A DNA stretch of 64,000 nucleotides, from the NCBI GenBank assembly GCA_022843385.1, contig JALHNT010000002.1, forward strand, positions 124,001 through 188,000. Direction: 5' to 3'. The translations under genes were made by a program, and so were the position numbers. Positions 8,326 through 15,909 of the stretch are shown here, piece by piece; within the stretch, counting starts at the first letter, position 1, and every line of letters starts with the position of its first letter. This stretch comes from Anaerolineae bacterium (lineage in GTDB: Bacteria > Chloroflexota > Anaerolineae > Aggregatilineales > Phototrophicaceae). The notes below the pieces were generated by a model, which worked only from the letters and a program-made list of their open reading frames with translations, had not been told where the DNA came from and did no database searches.

Positions 8326-10989
8326 ATGGGATTTGACATACAGAATTTTGGACTGGGATTGCTTACGGGATGGGCAACCGGTTATGGGGTCTATCGCGCT
8401 CGTCACCGGTTAGGACGACTGTTTCGATCAGCCAACCAGCAGGCCAGCAGCGTTCAGGATAGTGCGACGCAGAGTGTCGACAGCCGCTACATCCGGGCCA
8501 TCGTCCGTATGGTCGAGCGGCAGCATCTGGCGGGAAAGTTTGTCCCCCTCAGTGATGTACTGATTCAACCACGCTTCATTCCACAACCAGCCTTAACGGT
8601 GCCAGTTGAAGACGTGGTGCATGATGTTTTCCACGTTGTCCCCCATGTTCCTGATTTCCCTGCGCTTCAGGCCGCCTACCCTGTTCCTAGCTTGACTATT
8701 GATGATCTGAATACCGGAGATCGCGCCCTGGCTCTATTGGGGCATCCGGGAAGTGGACGAACAACGGCGTTGATGGCAATCCTGCTGAGATCGCTTGGGC
8801 GCTTTCATATCCCGCAGCCGGTTGATCCGGTGCAGGAACGGTTGCGCGACGAGGAATCCAATCTGAACGAAAAGCAGCGCAGCGCCCGTGCCAAAGAACG
8901 AGCCTTGCTCGAACAGAAAGCCAATGAGCGCTTAGCTGAAGAGCAAGGCACCGCCTTCGATAGCGCTGATCGGAAGCAGAGTGGTGGCGCACTACTCAAC
9001 CGCCTGATGCCCGTCTATGTGCATCTGGCGCAGGTGGCTGTCCATGATGCGGAGCTTGCCAAAGAGATTGATCCGGCAGAGCCGCTCATCCGCGCAGTTC
9101 AAAGGCAATTGGGGCTGTTAGCGCGAGCAGCACTGTCAGTGCGTCTGTACAATCGTCTGTCGGCAGGTCAGGTTCTGCTGCTGATCGACGGATTCGATGA
9201 GCTGTCCCCGACTCAGCAAAGCCGCCAACTGGCCTGGCTGACCGCACTTAAGGTGACATATCCCGGAAACTTCACCATCGTCACCGGGCCGGTCAATGGC
9301 TATGGAACGCTAACACAGACCCTGGGGCTAACACCATTGATCATGCGCCCCTGGGCATCGGTTGACCGGCAATTGGCCGTCGAGCGATGGGCAACGGCAT
9401 GGCCGCGTTTGCAGGGCAATAAGCGAGGCAGCAGCGAGGGTCTGAGTCCTGATCAACAAGAAAAGCTTTTCGAACACAGTCGATCTGTCACCCCGTTCGA
9501 ATATACGATCAGTCTGTACGCCGCGCTGGCAAGCGCTGACCCTGATAATCCAGAAACGGGGTTAAAGAGTTTCATCGGACAACACCTCCCCGGCAAGACA
9601 ACGCTGGACGCATCCATGTCAGCATTATCGGCGATGGCAATGGTGGAGATCGAAGAAGGTGTAGTGACCCCTGCCAAGCTATATGCCATGCAAAACCCGT
9701 CTCAAACAGAGTCAGAATCACCGTTTGATGAACTTGGTTTGGGTCTTGATGATGACAACAAAGCCAAATCATCTAAGAAAACGACTACCAAGAGTCAACC
9801 GAGTTATAGCGAGCAGGCAAAACTACTGGAGACCTACCGAAACAGTGGATTGATCCGGCGCACACACGCCCAGGCTTATGCTTTCGTGCATCCGCTCTTG
9901 ACGGCTTACCTTGCTAGCTTGAATGGTGATCCAGCACTGCTCAGTACTTTCAGCAGCAGCCCAAAAGGAAGTTCCATCATCATGATGGCGGGATTTCGTC
10001 AGCCACTAAATGAGATCGTACGCAACCGCATGAACGCCAATATGGATGTGGGTCTGCGCCCCTTGCTGGAAGTCACGCGATGGATGCCCTATGTCGGTGC
10101 GAACGCCGCCTGGCGAAACAGTTATCTGAAGGCGCTGGGTTCTTTGTTTGTTGCCAATGCTCAATACCCAGCAGTGCGTGAACGAATCGCTGCAGCGCTG
10201 GTGGCTTCACGGGACTCAAACGCCATTGCCTTGTTCCGCCAGAGCCTCAATAACCCAATAGCACAGGTGCGCCAACTGGCCTGTCTGGGGTTGGGCGCTA
10301 TGCAAGACAGCCAAAGTGTGGATGCGATTACCGCGCTGCTGAAAGACGCTGATCCGAATGTTCAGCTTGGGGCGACCCTGGCACTGGGTGCAATTCGAAC
10401 TGAAGCGGCACTGAATGGACTGGTCGAAGCGCTGACCGAAGGCTCAGAAGCCATACGGCAGGCAGCGGCCGAAATGTTCGCCGACATCCCGGCTGAGGGC
10501 TATCCCGTCTTATATGATGCGATACGAGAAGAAGATATGCTGGTGCGCCGCGCCGCTGTCTTCGGATTGAAACGTCTGAAATCCGATTGGGCGCTGGTCG
10601 CCATCTACCGCATTTTCCTTGAAGATAAGCAGTGGTATGTACGATCGGCGGCACAGGTTGCGTTTCAGGAGCTACGCAAGGGTGTTGACCACGGACCGCA
10701 CGGCAATACGCCAGCAGAATCGATCACCTGGCTTAATAAGTGGGCGGCGAGGCGCGGGACAAACGTACCGCCGGGAGAAGATGCGCTGGAGGTATTGCAG
10801 AAAGCATTGAGAGAGGGCGAGACTGATATTCGATTCTTCGCCGCCAGCAATCTCGGAGAGCTGGGAGCAACGCAGATGGTGTCGTATCTTTATGGCGCAC
10901 TTCAGGATCGAACAGACGAGGTACGTGCTGCGGCGCATCGATCATTGGTGGATTTAGAATTACTGATGGGAAAGCCACTGCCCATCTGA
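8326..10989 (+). CDS. NACHT-type STAND NTPase with C-terminal HEAT repeats
   Basis: An 887-residue protein. A short hydrophobic N-terminus (FGLGLLTGWATGYGVY) may anchor it. The P-loop is at 139-146 (GHPGSGRT) and Walker B at 287-292 (IDGFDE), typical of NACHT modules. About 145 residues separate the two motifs, partly because a highly charged, coiled-coil-like insert occupies about 167-222. A linker with a run of Lys/Ser/Thr lies near 475-490. From about 640 to the end are HEAT-like helical repeats (DPNVQLGATLALGAI, DMLVRRAAVFGLKRL). STAND proteins act as signal-triggered scaffolds; the trigger and output here are unknown. ATG 8326 has GGAG seven bases upstream. Confidence 0.85.
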   Translation: MGFDIQNFGLGLLTGWATGYGVYRARHRLGRLFRSANQQASSVQDSATQSVDSRYIRAIVRMVERQHLAGKFVPLSDVLIQPRFIPQPALTVPVEDVVHDVFHVVPHVPDFPALQAAYPVPSLTIDDLNTGDRALALLGHPGSGRTTALMAILLRSLGRFHIPQPVDPVQERLRDEESNLNEKQRSARAKERALLEQKANERLAEEQGTAFDSADRKQSGGALLNRLMPVYVHLAQVAVHDAELAKEIDPAEPLIRAVQRQLGLLARAALSVRLYNRLSAGQVLLLIDGFDELSPTQQSRQLAWLTALKVTYPGNFTIVTGPVNGYGTLTQTLGLTPLIMRPWASVDRQLAVERWATAWPRLQGNKRGSSEGLSPDQQEKLFEHSRSVTPFEYTISLYAALASADPDNPETGLKSFIGQHLPGKTTLDASMSALSAMAMVEIEEGVVTPAKLYAMQNPSQTESESPFDELGLGLDDDNKAKSSKKTTTKSQPSYSEQAKLLETYRNSGLIRRTHAQAYAFVHPLLTAYLASLNGDPALLSTFSSSPKGSSIIMMAGFRQPLNEIVRNRMNANMDVGLRPLLEVTRWMPYVGANAAWRNSYLKALGSLFVANAQYPAVRERIAAALVASRDSNAIALFRQSLNNPIAQVRQLACLGLGAMQDSQSVDAITALLKDADPNVQLGATLALGAIRTEAALNGLVEALTEGSEAIRQAAAEMFADIPAEGYPVLYDAIREEDMLVRRAAVFGLKRLKSDWALVAIYRIFLEDKQWYVRSAAQVAFQELRKGVDHGPHGNTPAESITWLNKWAARRGTNVPPGEDALEVLQKALREGETDIRFFAASNLGELGATQMVSYLYGALQDRTDEVRAAAHRSLVDLELLMGKPLPI

Positions 10990-11013
10990 GGCGCAGTGGC
11001 AAATTTGTTCGCC

Positions 11014-11538
11014 TTACGAAGCCGATGTCTGCGGTAATTGTTCGTTCGCCGGATCGCAGCCGATTACGCGGTCAAAATCTGTGTGGAAGATATACTGCTC
11101 ATCATTTATCGCCAGCACGATACGATAGCCTTCAACGTCCGCAATCGGGTAGGTTTCACCAGGGGCAGGACAACCAAGGCTCGTATCCGGCCAGGTGTAT
11201 CGGGTCAACTCAAGCACGCGAATACGACGAACGGGAACATCAAATTCCTGCGACAGCCGACGCTGGGCAAGCCCAACCAGTTCAGCCGCAATGATGTCAT
11301 CAATCGGGGTAGCTTCAAGCATTTCACTGGTTGGCGCAATGGTGCTTATGTCGCCGGGTCGCGGCAATTGGGTTGTGACCACCGTTGGCGAAACAGGGAT
11401 CGAAGTTGATGTCACAGTTGGCGGTACAAGCATTTGAGTCGGTTGAGAGTCAGGGGCTGCTGGAGGTGAACAGGCCGCAGCAAAAAACATCACCATAACC
11501 ACATATTTGCGCGGCCCGGTCATGACTTTGGGGAACAT
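11014..11538 (-). CDS. Secreted lipoprotein of unknown function
   Basis: A 174-residue protein with a lipoprotein signal: hydrophobic VVMVMFFAAAC with the lipid-attached Cys at 23. A Thr/Pro/Ser-rich linker follows (about 25-60). The compact C-terminal domain contains YTWPDTSLGCPAPGETY and ends with an HTDFDRVIGC element. The domain shows no enzyme motif. The ATG at 11538 overlaps the stop of the upstream DUF167 gene by one base (TAATG); an ATG at 11523 is also possible. The gene is last in the YfiH-YggS-YggT-YggU run and converges on the NACHT gene. Confidence 0.75.
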   Translation of the reverse strand: MFPKVMTGPRKYVVMVMFFAAACSPPAAPDSQPTQMLVPPTVTSTSIPVSPTVVTTQLPRPGDISTIAPTSEMLEATPIDDIIAAELVGLAQRRLSQEFDVPVRRIRVLELTRYTWPDTSLGCPAPGETYPIADVEGYRIVLAINDEQYIFHTDFDRVIGCDPANEQLPQTSAS

Positions 11539-11861
11539 TACTCTTCAGCGCTTGCAACGCCAATCCGATTTTCAACATCGTCTGTGGTAAGCCCTTCAAC
11601 GCTCACCATCTTTTCCCGTCCCCCTGCCCCAGCCACAATTTCGATCTTGCTTTTTGGCACCTGCAGTTTATCGGCCAGCAAGTTAAGCAATTCTTCGTTG
11701 GCCGCAGGGTCGCCAGCAGGTGAGGCCACCAAACGCACTTTGAGTGTGCCATCTTCCTGGATGCCAACCACTTCCCCAGCAGCGGCCCGCGTAATGACCC
11801 GGACAGCGAAAGCAGCACCGCCACGCGCGTCTGTGATTTCAAATTTCCGATTCTGAGACAT
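11538..11861 (-). CDS. DUF167 (YggU) family protein
   Basis: A 107-residue protein with the small alpha/beta YggU fold: a central stretch DGTLKVRLVASPAGDPAANE followed by LLADKLQVPKSKIEIVAGAG. The NxE and KSKIEI patterns match the family; the function is unknown. ATG 11861 has a strong AGGAGAGG box about eight bases upstream, so the longer frame to 11918 is rejected. YggU genes often lie near yggS and yggT, as here, and the downstream lipoprotein starts on its stop codon. Confidence 0.88.
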   Translation of the reverse strand: MSQNRKFEITDARGGAAFAVRVITRAAAGEVVGIQEDGTLKVRLVASPAGDPAANEELLNLLADKLQVPKSKIEIVAGAGGREKMVSVEGLTTDDVENRIGVASAEE

Positions 11862-11967
11862 AGTTCGGCCTCTCCTGATTTCCAGATCCAGTTGGATCCG
11901 CATCCAACATGACTGCATCTACTGTACAGCGAAATGCCTTGCAACGCCATTGAAACAGATCTGAAAA

Positions 11968-12225
11968 TTATCGAAAGGTCGCTGGAATAACAACGGTCAG
12001 TACCTGCAGCACCAGAAATACCACGATGGGGCTGAAATCTATCATGCCTGTCTGTGGCAGCATGTCACGGATGGGGCGCAGCACCGGTTCAGTAATATCA
12101 TATAGAAATTGGATGATCGGATTGCTACGATCAACGTTGGGGAACCAAGTAAGCAATACTCGTGCCAGCAGCACCAGCTTGTATAGTTCCAGTATAGTCA
12201 ACAGCACATCGACGAATAATACCAC
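11968..12225 (-). CDS. YggT/YlmG family membrane protein
   Basis: An 85-residue protein with two membrane segments (about 3-25 and 62-83). Between them is the family signature: SWF-like LLTWFPNVDRSNPIIQFLYD followed by TEPVLRPIRDMLP. YggT/YlmG proteins sit in the cytoplasmic membrane near the division machinery; in chloroplasts and some bacteria they affect nucleoid or septum placement. The start is GTG 12225, with GAGG seven bases upstream overlapping the stop of yggS. Only nine bases separate the genes, so they are in one operon. Confidence 0.9.
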   Translation of the reverse strand: MVLFVDVLLTILELYKLVLLARVLLTWFPNVDRSNPIIQFLYDITEPVLRPIRDMLPQTGMIDFSPIVVFLVLQVLTVVIPATFR

Positions 12226-12234
12226 GTTATTGCC

Positions 12235-12960
12235 TCAACTTTCCCGTTCACCAAAGATCGCCCGACCGATTCGGATGATCGTCGAGCCTTCCTCAACCGC
12301 GACTGGGTAGTCGTCAGTCATTCCCATGCTTAATTCTGGGAGCGCAATGCCGAATGATTCAACCAGCGCTGATCTCAACTGTGCTAAGGAGCGAAACACA
12401 GGGCGAGCTTGTTCCATGGTGTCGACGATAGGTGCCATCGTCATCAGCCCCCGAATTTCCAGTCCAGGCAGTTCAATGATCTGGCGCACTTCGTTCCACA
12501 GTTGCTCACGGATCGATGGATCCTCATTCCAACCCGATGCCTGCAAGCCATATTTGGCTTCTTCACCAGAGACATTCATTTCGAGCATGACCGGCAGTCG
12601 TTTCCCCTGCTCGACGCTGAAATTGGACAATCGGGTTGCCAGTTTTGAGGTATCAACCGAATGTACCCATTGAAAGAGAAACGCCACCTCGCGCGCCTTT
12701 CGGCTTTGAATGTGTCCGATCATATGCCATGTTACTGGTATACTCAGTTGAGCACTCACCAGTGGTATCTTGATTTCAGCCTCTTCTACGCGGTTCTCGC
12801 CAAAATGTTGCAAACCGCAAGCGGCCGCCTCCAGAACATGTTCAGCCGGATGCGTTTTGCTGACCGCGACGAGAGTAATTGATTCAGGTGCCCGTCCCGA
12901 TCTAGTACAGGCCCGTGCGACATTCTCATAAACCCGTTCAAGATTGTGAGCAATAGTCAT
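12235..12960 (-). CDS. YggS/YlmE pyridoxal-phosphate homeostasis protein
   Basis: A 241-residue PLP-binding protein of the alanine-racemase-fold type III family. The PLP lysine is K35 in LVAVSKTHP. Further signatures are HFGENRVEEA, WHMIGHIQSRKA and a phosphate-binding SMGMTDDYPVAVEEGST near the C-terminus. It acts in the cytoplasm by holding and delivering PLP and has no known catalytic reaction. It overlaps the upstream YfiH gene by ATGA, a sign of translational coupling. Length and motifs are those of a complete family member. Confidence 0.95.
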   Translation of the reverse strand: MTIAHNLERVYENVARACTRSGRAPESITLVAVSKTHPAEHVLEAAACGLQHFGENRVEEAEIKIPLVSAQLSIPVTWHMIGHIQSRKAREVAFLFQWVHSVDTSKLATRLSNFSVEQGKRLPVMLEMNVSGEEAKYGLQASGWNEDPSIREQLWNEVRQIIELPGLEIRGLMTMAPIVDTMEQARPVFRSLAQLRSALVESFGIALPELSMGMTDDYPVAVEEGSTIIRIGRAIFGERES

Positions 12961-13706
12961 AATGACAACACCGCTCCAAAGCGACCGGTTCGTCCATGTT
13001 CAGCACGATGCGAGAAGAATTCATCCGTGTTTTGAGCAGTACAGATTCCAGCAATCTCGATTTGTTCCACGCCAACCCGTTCAAGGTCAGTTCGATTGGC
13101 TTGCCATAGGTCGAGATAGAAAGTACCGTCAACCGGATCAGATGCAATCAGGGCGTCAACATCGCCAAAATAGGCCTTCACGGCTGCAACAACCTCTTCA
13201 CCAACCTGATACCGTTGCAGGCTGATACTCGGCCCAATCCCAGCGCGAATATTACCGGGTTGACAGCCATAAGTCGTCGTCATCATCCGAACTGTATTGG
13301 CCGCAACTCCGGCCACTGTCCCGCGCCACCCTGCATGAGCCACACCGATTACCCCAACAATGGGATCGAAGAAGAACAAGGGAACACAGTCAGCAAAACG
13401 CATGACCAACGGTGTATCGGCTCGATCAGTAATCATGGCGTCCGCTTTAGCGAGCCAATGTTGTCCTTCCGGCGGATTTTCAGCTACAATCACATCGGCA
13501 CTGTGCACTTGCCACACGGTACAGGCACGATTGCCATTGATTCCTAGTGCTTCATATGCACGCACATGATTGGCTCGCACAGCAACCGGATCATCACCCA
13601 CACTACCACCCATATTCAGGGATGCCCAGGGTGATTGGCTGACACCACCCTTTCGGGTAAAGATGCCATGCCTCAGCTCACTAAACTGGTTGAACTGATA
13701 ATACAT
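12957..13706 (-). CDS. YfiH/YlmD laccase-domain protein (PgeF-type)
   Basis: A 249-residue protein of the multi-copper polyphenol oxidoreductase-like (DUF152) family. Members have been shown to act as zinc-dependent purine nucleoside phosphorylase/deaminases or to edit mis-made peptidoglycan precursors. The metal ligands are visible: H68 (WQVHSAD), C107 (FADCVPL) and H124 (VAHAGWRGTVAG). The C-terminal HRAEHGRTGRFG motif is intact. I chose ATG 13706; a TTG at 13736 would add ten atypical residues. It is first in the run with yggS, yggT and yggU and divergent from the Tad response regulator. Confidence 0.92.
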   Translation of the reverse strand: MYYQFNQFSELRHGIFTRKGGVSQSPWASLNMGGSVGDDPVAVRANHVRAYEALGINGNRACTVWQVHSADVIVAENPPEGQHWLAKADAMITDRADTPLVMRFADCVPLFFFDPIVGVIGVAHAGWRGTVAGVAANTVRMMTTTYGCQPGNIRAGIGPSISLQRYQVGEEVVAAVKAYFGDVDALIASDPVDGTFYLDLWQANRTDLERVGVEQIEIAGICTAQNTDEFFSHRAEHGRTGRFGAVLSL

Positions 13707-13790
13707 CAGGTCACCACCCGAGATAATTTTCTCCAAACCCGTCCTCGTTCTCTCATTAGGCCAATCGCAATCTTAGCGGCAATATCCCCA

Positions 13791-13811
13791 AAAGTGCAGG
13801 GTCAGCACTTT
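13791..13811. promoter_or_regulatory. Inverted repeat abutting the -35 of the response-regulator promoter
   Basis: AAAGTGC, a seven-base centre, then GCACTTT: a perfect 7-bp dyad ending one base before the -35 hexamer at 13813. This is a typical site for an activator such as the NarL-type regulator encoded just downstream. Binding is inferred only. Confidence 0.4.
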
Positions 13812-13812
13812 G

Positions 13813-13842
13813 TTGCAGGCGCTAACATTTTAGGTGTATACT
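13813..13842 (+). promoter_or_regulatory. Candidate promoter for the response regulator/kinase pair
   Basis: TTGCAG (13813-13818), an 18-base spacer and TATACT (13837-13842), about 100 bp before the start at 13943. The -35 is weak, which fits an activated promoter with the dyad just upstream. Confidence 0.4.
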
Positions 13843-13942
13843 GCCAACAACATCAAAGTACATTCATCAACAATTCAACCGGATCACTATTCTTCATTCT
13901 TCATGATGATCCGGCTATGACCATTCCGTTAGCGAGGTATAC

Positions 13943-14665
13943 ATGAATCGGGATGACCATCGGAAGCAGCAAAAAATCAATGTATTGATTATTGACGATC
14001 ATCCGCTGTTTCGTGATGGCTTGCAGCAGGCACTTGGCTATGAAGAAGATATACATGTCATAGGCTGTGCGGAAAATGGCGAAGAAGCCCTTCAAATGAC
14101 CCGCCAGCTTGATCCAGATGTCCTATTGCTTGACATCAATCTACCTGTTATCAATGGATTGCAGGTGACGCGCCAACTCAAGACTGAACGTAATCACGTT
14201 GCCATCATTCTGATTACTGCCTATCATGACGAAGAACAGGTTCTCCACGCCATGCGGACAGGCGCAGCCGCTTATGTTTCAAAGGATGTTATGCCAGATG
14301 AATTGGTTCAAATCATCCGAGATGTTTCAGGCGGACTGAACGTCGTGAATGGTGAACGGATGGATGCTGAGCAGTTGGATGAATGGATACAATCCAGCGT
14401 CGAAGCGTTGAGCGGCCCATACATCATTGATGCTGATGATCACTTTATCCCACTAAGTCACCGCGAGATGGAGATCCTGCAATATGTGACAGACGGTTTG
14501 AGTAATAAGGAAATTGCAGTAAAGCTGCGAATCAGCCAACAAACTGTCAAAAATCATATGACCTCTATCCTCAAGAAACTGAATGTGGAAGACCGTACAC
14601 AAGCTGCTGTAAACGCGATCCGACGAGGTTGGGTGCGTTTAAAGAGTCCTTCTGATCATTCGTGA
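13943..14665 (+). CDS. NarL/FixJ-type response regulator
   Basis: A 240-residue cytoplasmic regulator. The receiver domain (about 12-128) has the acidic pair D18-D19, phospho-acceptor D64 (LLLDINLP) and the switch lysine in AYVSKD. The C-terminal LuxR helix-turn-helix lies at about 175-235 (LSHREMEILQYVTDGLSNKE, then QTVKNHMTSILKKL). ATG 13943 has GAGG six bases upstream. It overlaps the sensor kinase gene by GTGA, so the two make a cognate pair. The position directly before the Tad genes suggests it controls pilus expression; this is inference from context. Confidence 0.95.
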   Translation: MNRDDHRKQQKINVLIIDDHPLFRDGLQQALGYEEDIHVIGCAENGEEALQMTRQLDPDVLLLDINLPVINGLQVTRQLKTERNHVAIILITAYHDEEQVLHAMRTGAAAYVSKDVMPDELVQIIRDVSGGLNVVNGERMDAEQLDEWIQSSVEALSGPYIIDADDHFIPLSHREMEILQYVTDGLSNKEIAVKLRISQQTVKNHMTSILKKLNVEDRTQAAVNAIRRGWVRLKSPSDHS

Positions 14666-15762
14666 GCACGAAAGTAACCATGGCAACAGACAACAATGGA
14701 TCGCGTCAACAAATTCTGGTCCTGCTCGATCAGGAAATGAAGCGAATCAAGGATAAATTAGTTGAATTGAAGGGGCAGATCGATCAGACTCAACTGGTTG
14801 TTGATCGTGAACAACAGCGCAATAACGACATATTCAACGAACTCAGTTTGATTCAGTACAACATTGAAACCGTTCCACGGCAAGACATCAAGGCGCGATA
14901 CGATGACGCAATTGATGCTCGTACGCGCCTGACAACGATGCGCGGCCAACTGGAAAAATTCCAGTCCAATCGTGACAACCTAGAAAAGCAACAGTCACTC
15001 TTCAGTCAGTTGCGCAGCATGATGGAGGGAGTCGATGTATTGGGTGGCGGTGAAGAGAACGGGCCAAACGATTCGCGACAACCATCTGCGGCATTGAATA
15101 TTGTTCGCATTATTCAGGCACAAGAAGAAGAAAAGATGCGACTGGCGCGGTTGATGCATGATGGGCCGGCGCAGTCGTTGACAAACTTCATTCTCCAAAC
15201 GGAGATTTGTCAACGGTTGTTTGATCGTGATCCCAACCGCGCAGCTGAAGAACTGAACAACCTCAAGACTACTGCCAGCGTCACATTCCAGAAAGTCCGC
15301 GATTTCATCTTCGACTTGCGCCCGATGATGCTTGATGACTTGGGTGTAGTGCCAACAGTTCGACGATATGTCGATTCGTTTAAGGAAAAGAGCGATATCG
15401 AAACCAAGCTGGAATTGTTGGGAGAAGAACGCCGACTCGAGTCACATCGCGAAGTGATGTTATTCCGAGCCATCCAGGAACTGATGACCTATGCTAGAGA
15501 TTTCGCCACAGCTAGCCAATTGTCAGTTCGCTTGGACATGGGTAATGACCTCATAAAGGTTGATGTGGAGGACAATGGTCGCGGCTTCGATGCGGAAGAG
15601 GCGTTTTCGGGAGATCCGACCCATCTTGAACCACGTGCACAAGGTGTGCTAACCCTAAAAGAGAAGTTCGAGCTGATTAAAGGCTCTCTTTCGGTTTCGA
15701 GTGGCGAAACGGAAGGTACACGTGTTCATATTGAACTTCCTGCAGGCGATAACGAACTCTAA
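14662..15762 (+). CDS. DegS-like sensor histidine kinase, cytoplasmic, unusual N-box
   Basis: A 366-residue kinase without membrane segments. Residues 15-130 form a coiled coil like that of DegS. The HisKA_3 phospho-acceptor is H166 in RLARLMHDGPAQS. The HATPase domain keeps the G1 box (DNGRGFD) and a glycine-rich end (ETEGTRVHIELP). In the N-box the usual Mg-ligand Asn is replaced by Tyr (Y277 in IQELMTYARDFA), so ATP use may be weak or altered. The start is GTG 14662 within a GTGA overlap; ATG 14680 is an alternative. It is the expected partner of the regulator at 13943. Confidence 0.88.
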   Translation: MSTKVTMATDNNGSRQQILVLLDQEMKRIKDKLVELKGQIDQTQLVVDREQQRNNDIFNELSLIQYNIETVPRQDIKARYDDAIDARTRLTTMRGQLEKFQSNRDNLEKQQSLFSQLRSMMEGVDVLGGGEENGPNDSRQPSAALNIVRIIQAQEEEKMRLARLMHDGPAQSLTNFILQTEICQRLFDRDPNRAAEELNNLKTTASVTFQKVRDFIFDLRPMMLDDLGVVPTVRRYVDSFKEKSDIETKLELLGEERRLESHREVMLFRAIQELMTYARDFATASQLSVRLDMGNDLIKVDVEDNGRGFDAEEAFSGDPTHLEPRAQGVLTLKEKFELIKGSLSVSSGETEGTRVHIELPAGDNEL

Positions 15763-15792
15763 TGACAGCTCTGATCTTAACGCTTCGCCTGT

Positions 15793-15820
15793 TTGACAGT
15801 GGTTGTTAATCGACTACACT
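15793..15820 (+). promoter_or_regulatory. Sigma-70-like promoter of the cpaB-cpaE-cpaF unit
   Basis: A perfect -35 TTGACA (15793-15798), a 16-base spacer and TACACT (15815-15820; four of six matches). It lies 90 bp before cpaB, in the only sizeable gap between the kinase and the pilus genes. Confidence 0.55.
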
Positions 15821-15853
15821 AAAGTAAGTGTGTCGTAACTTTTGCGTCGCTAC

Positions 15854-15883
15854 GTCTCATCAATCTCTTTTTATCGATGAGAC
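15854..15883 (+). promoter_or_regulatory. Leader hairpin upstream of cpaB
   Basis: GTCTCATC (15854-15861) and GATGAGAC (15876-15883) form a perfect 8-bp stem with a 14-base loop, in the transcribed leader between the promoter and the ribosome binding site (GGAGGG just before ATG 15910). It could affect mRNA stability or translation. There is no T-run, so it is not an obvious terminator. Confidence 0.45.
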
Positions 15884-15909
15884 AACCGAAGATCTAACGG
15901 AGGGACTTC

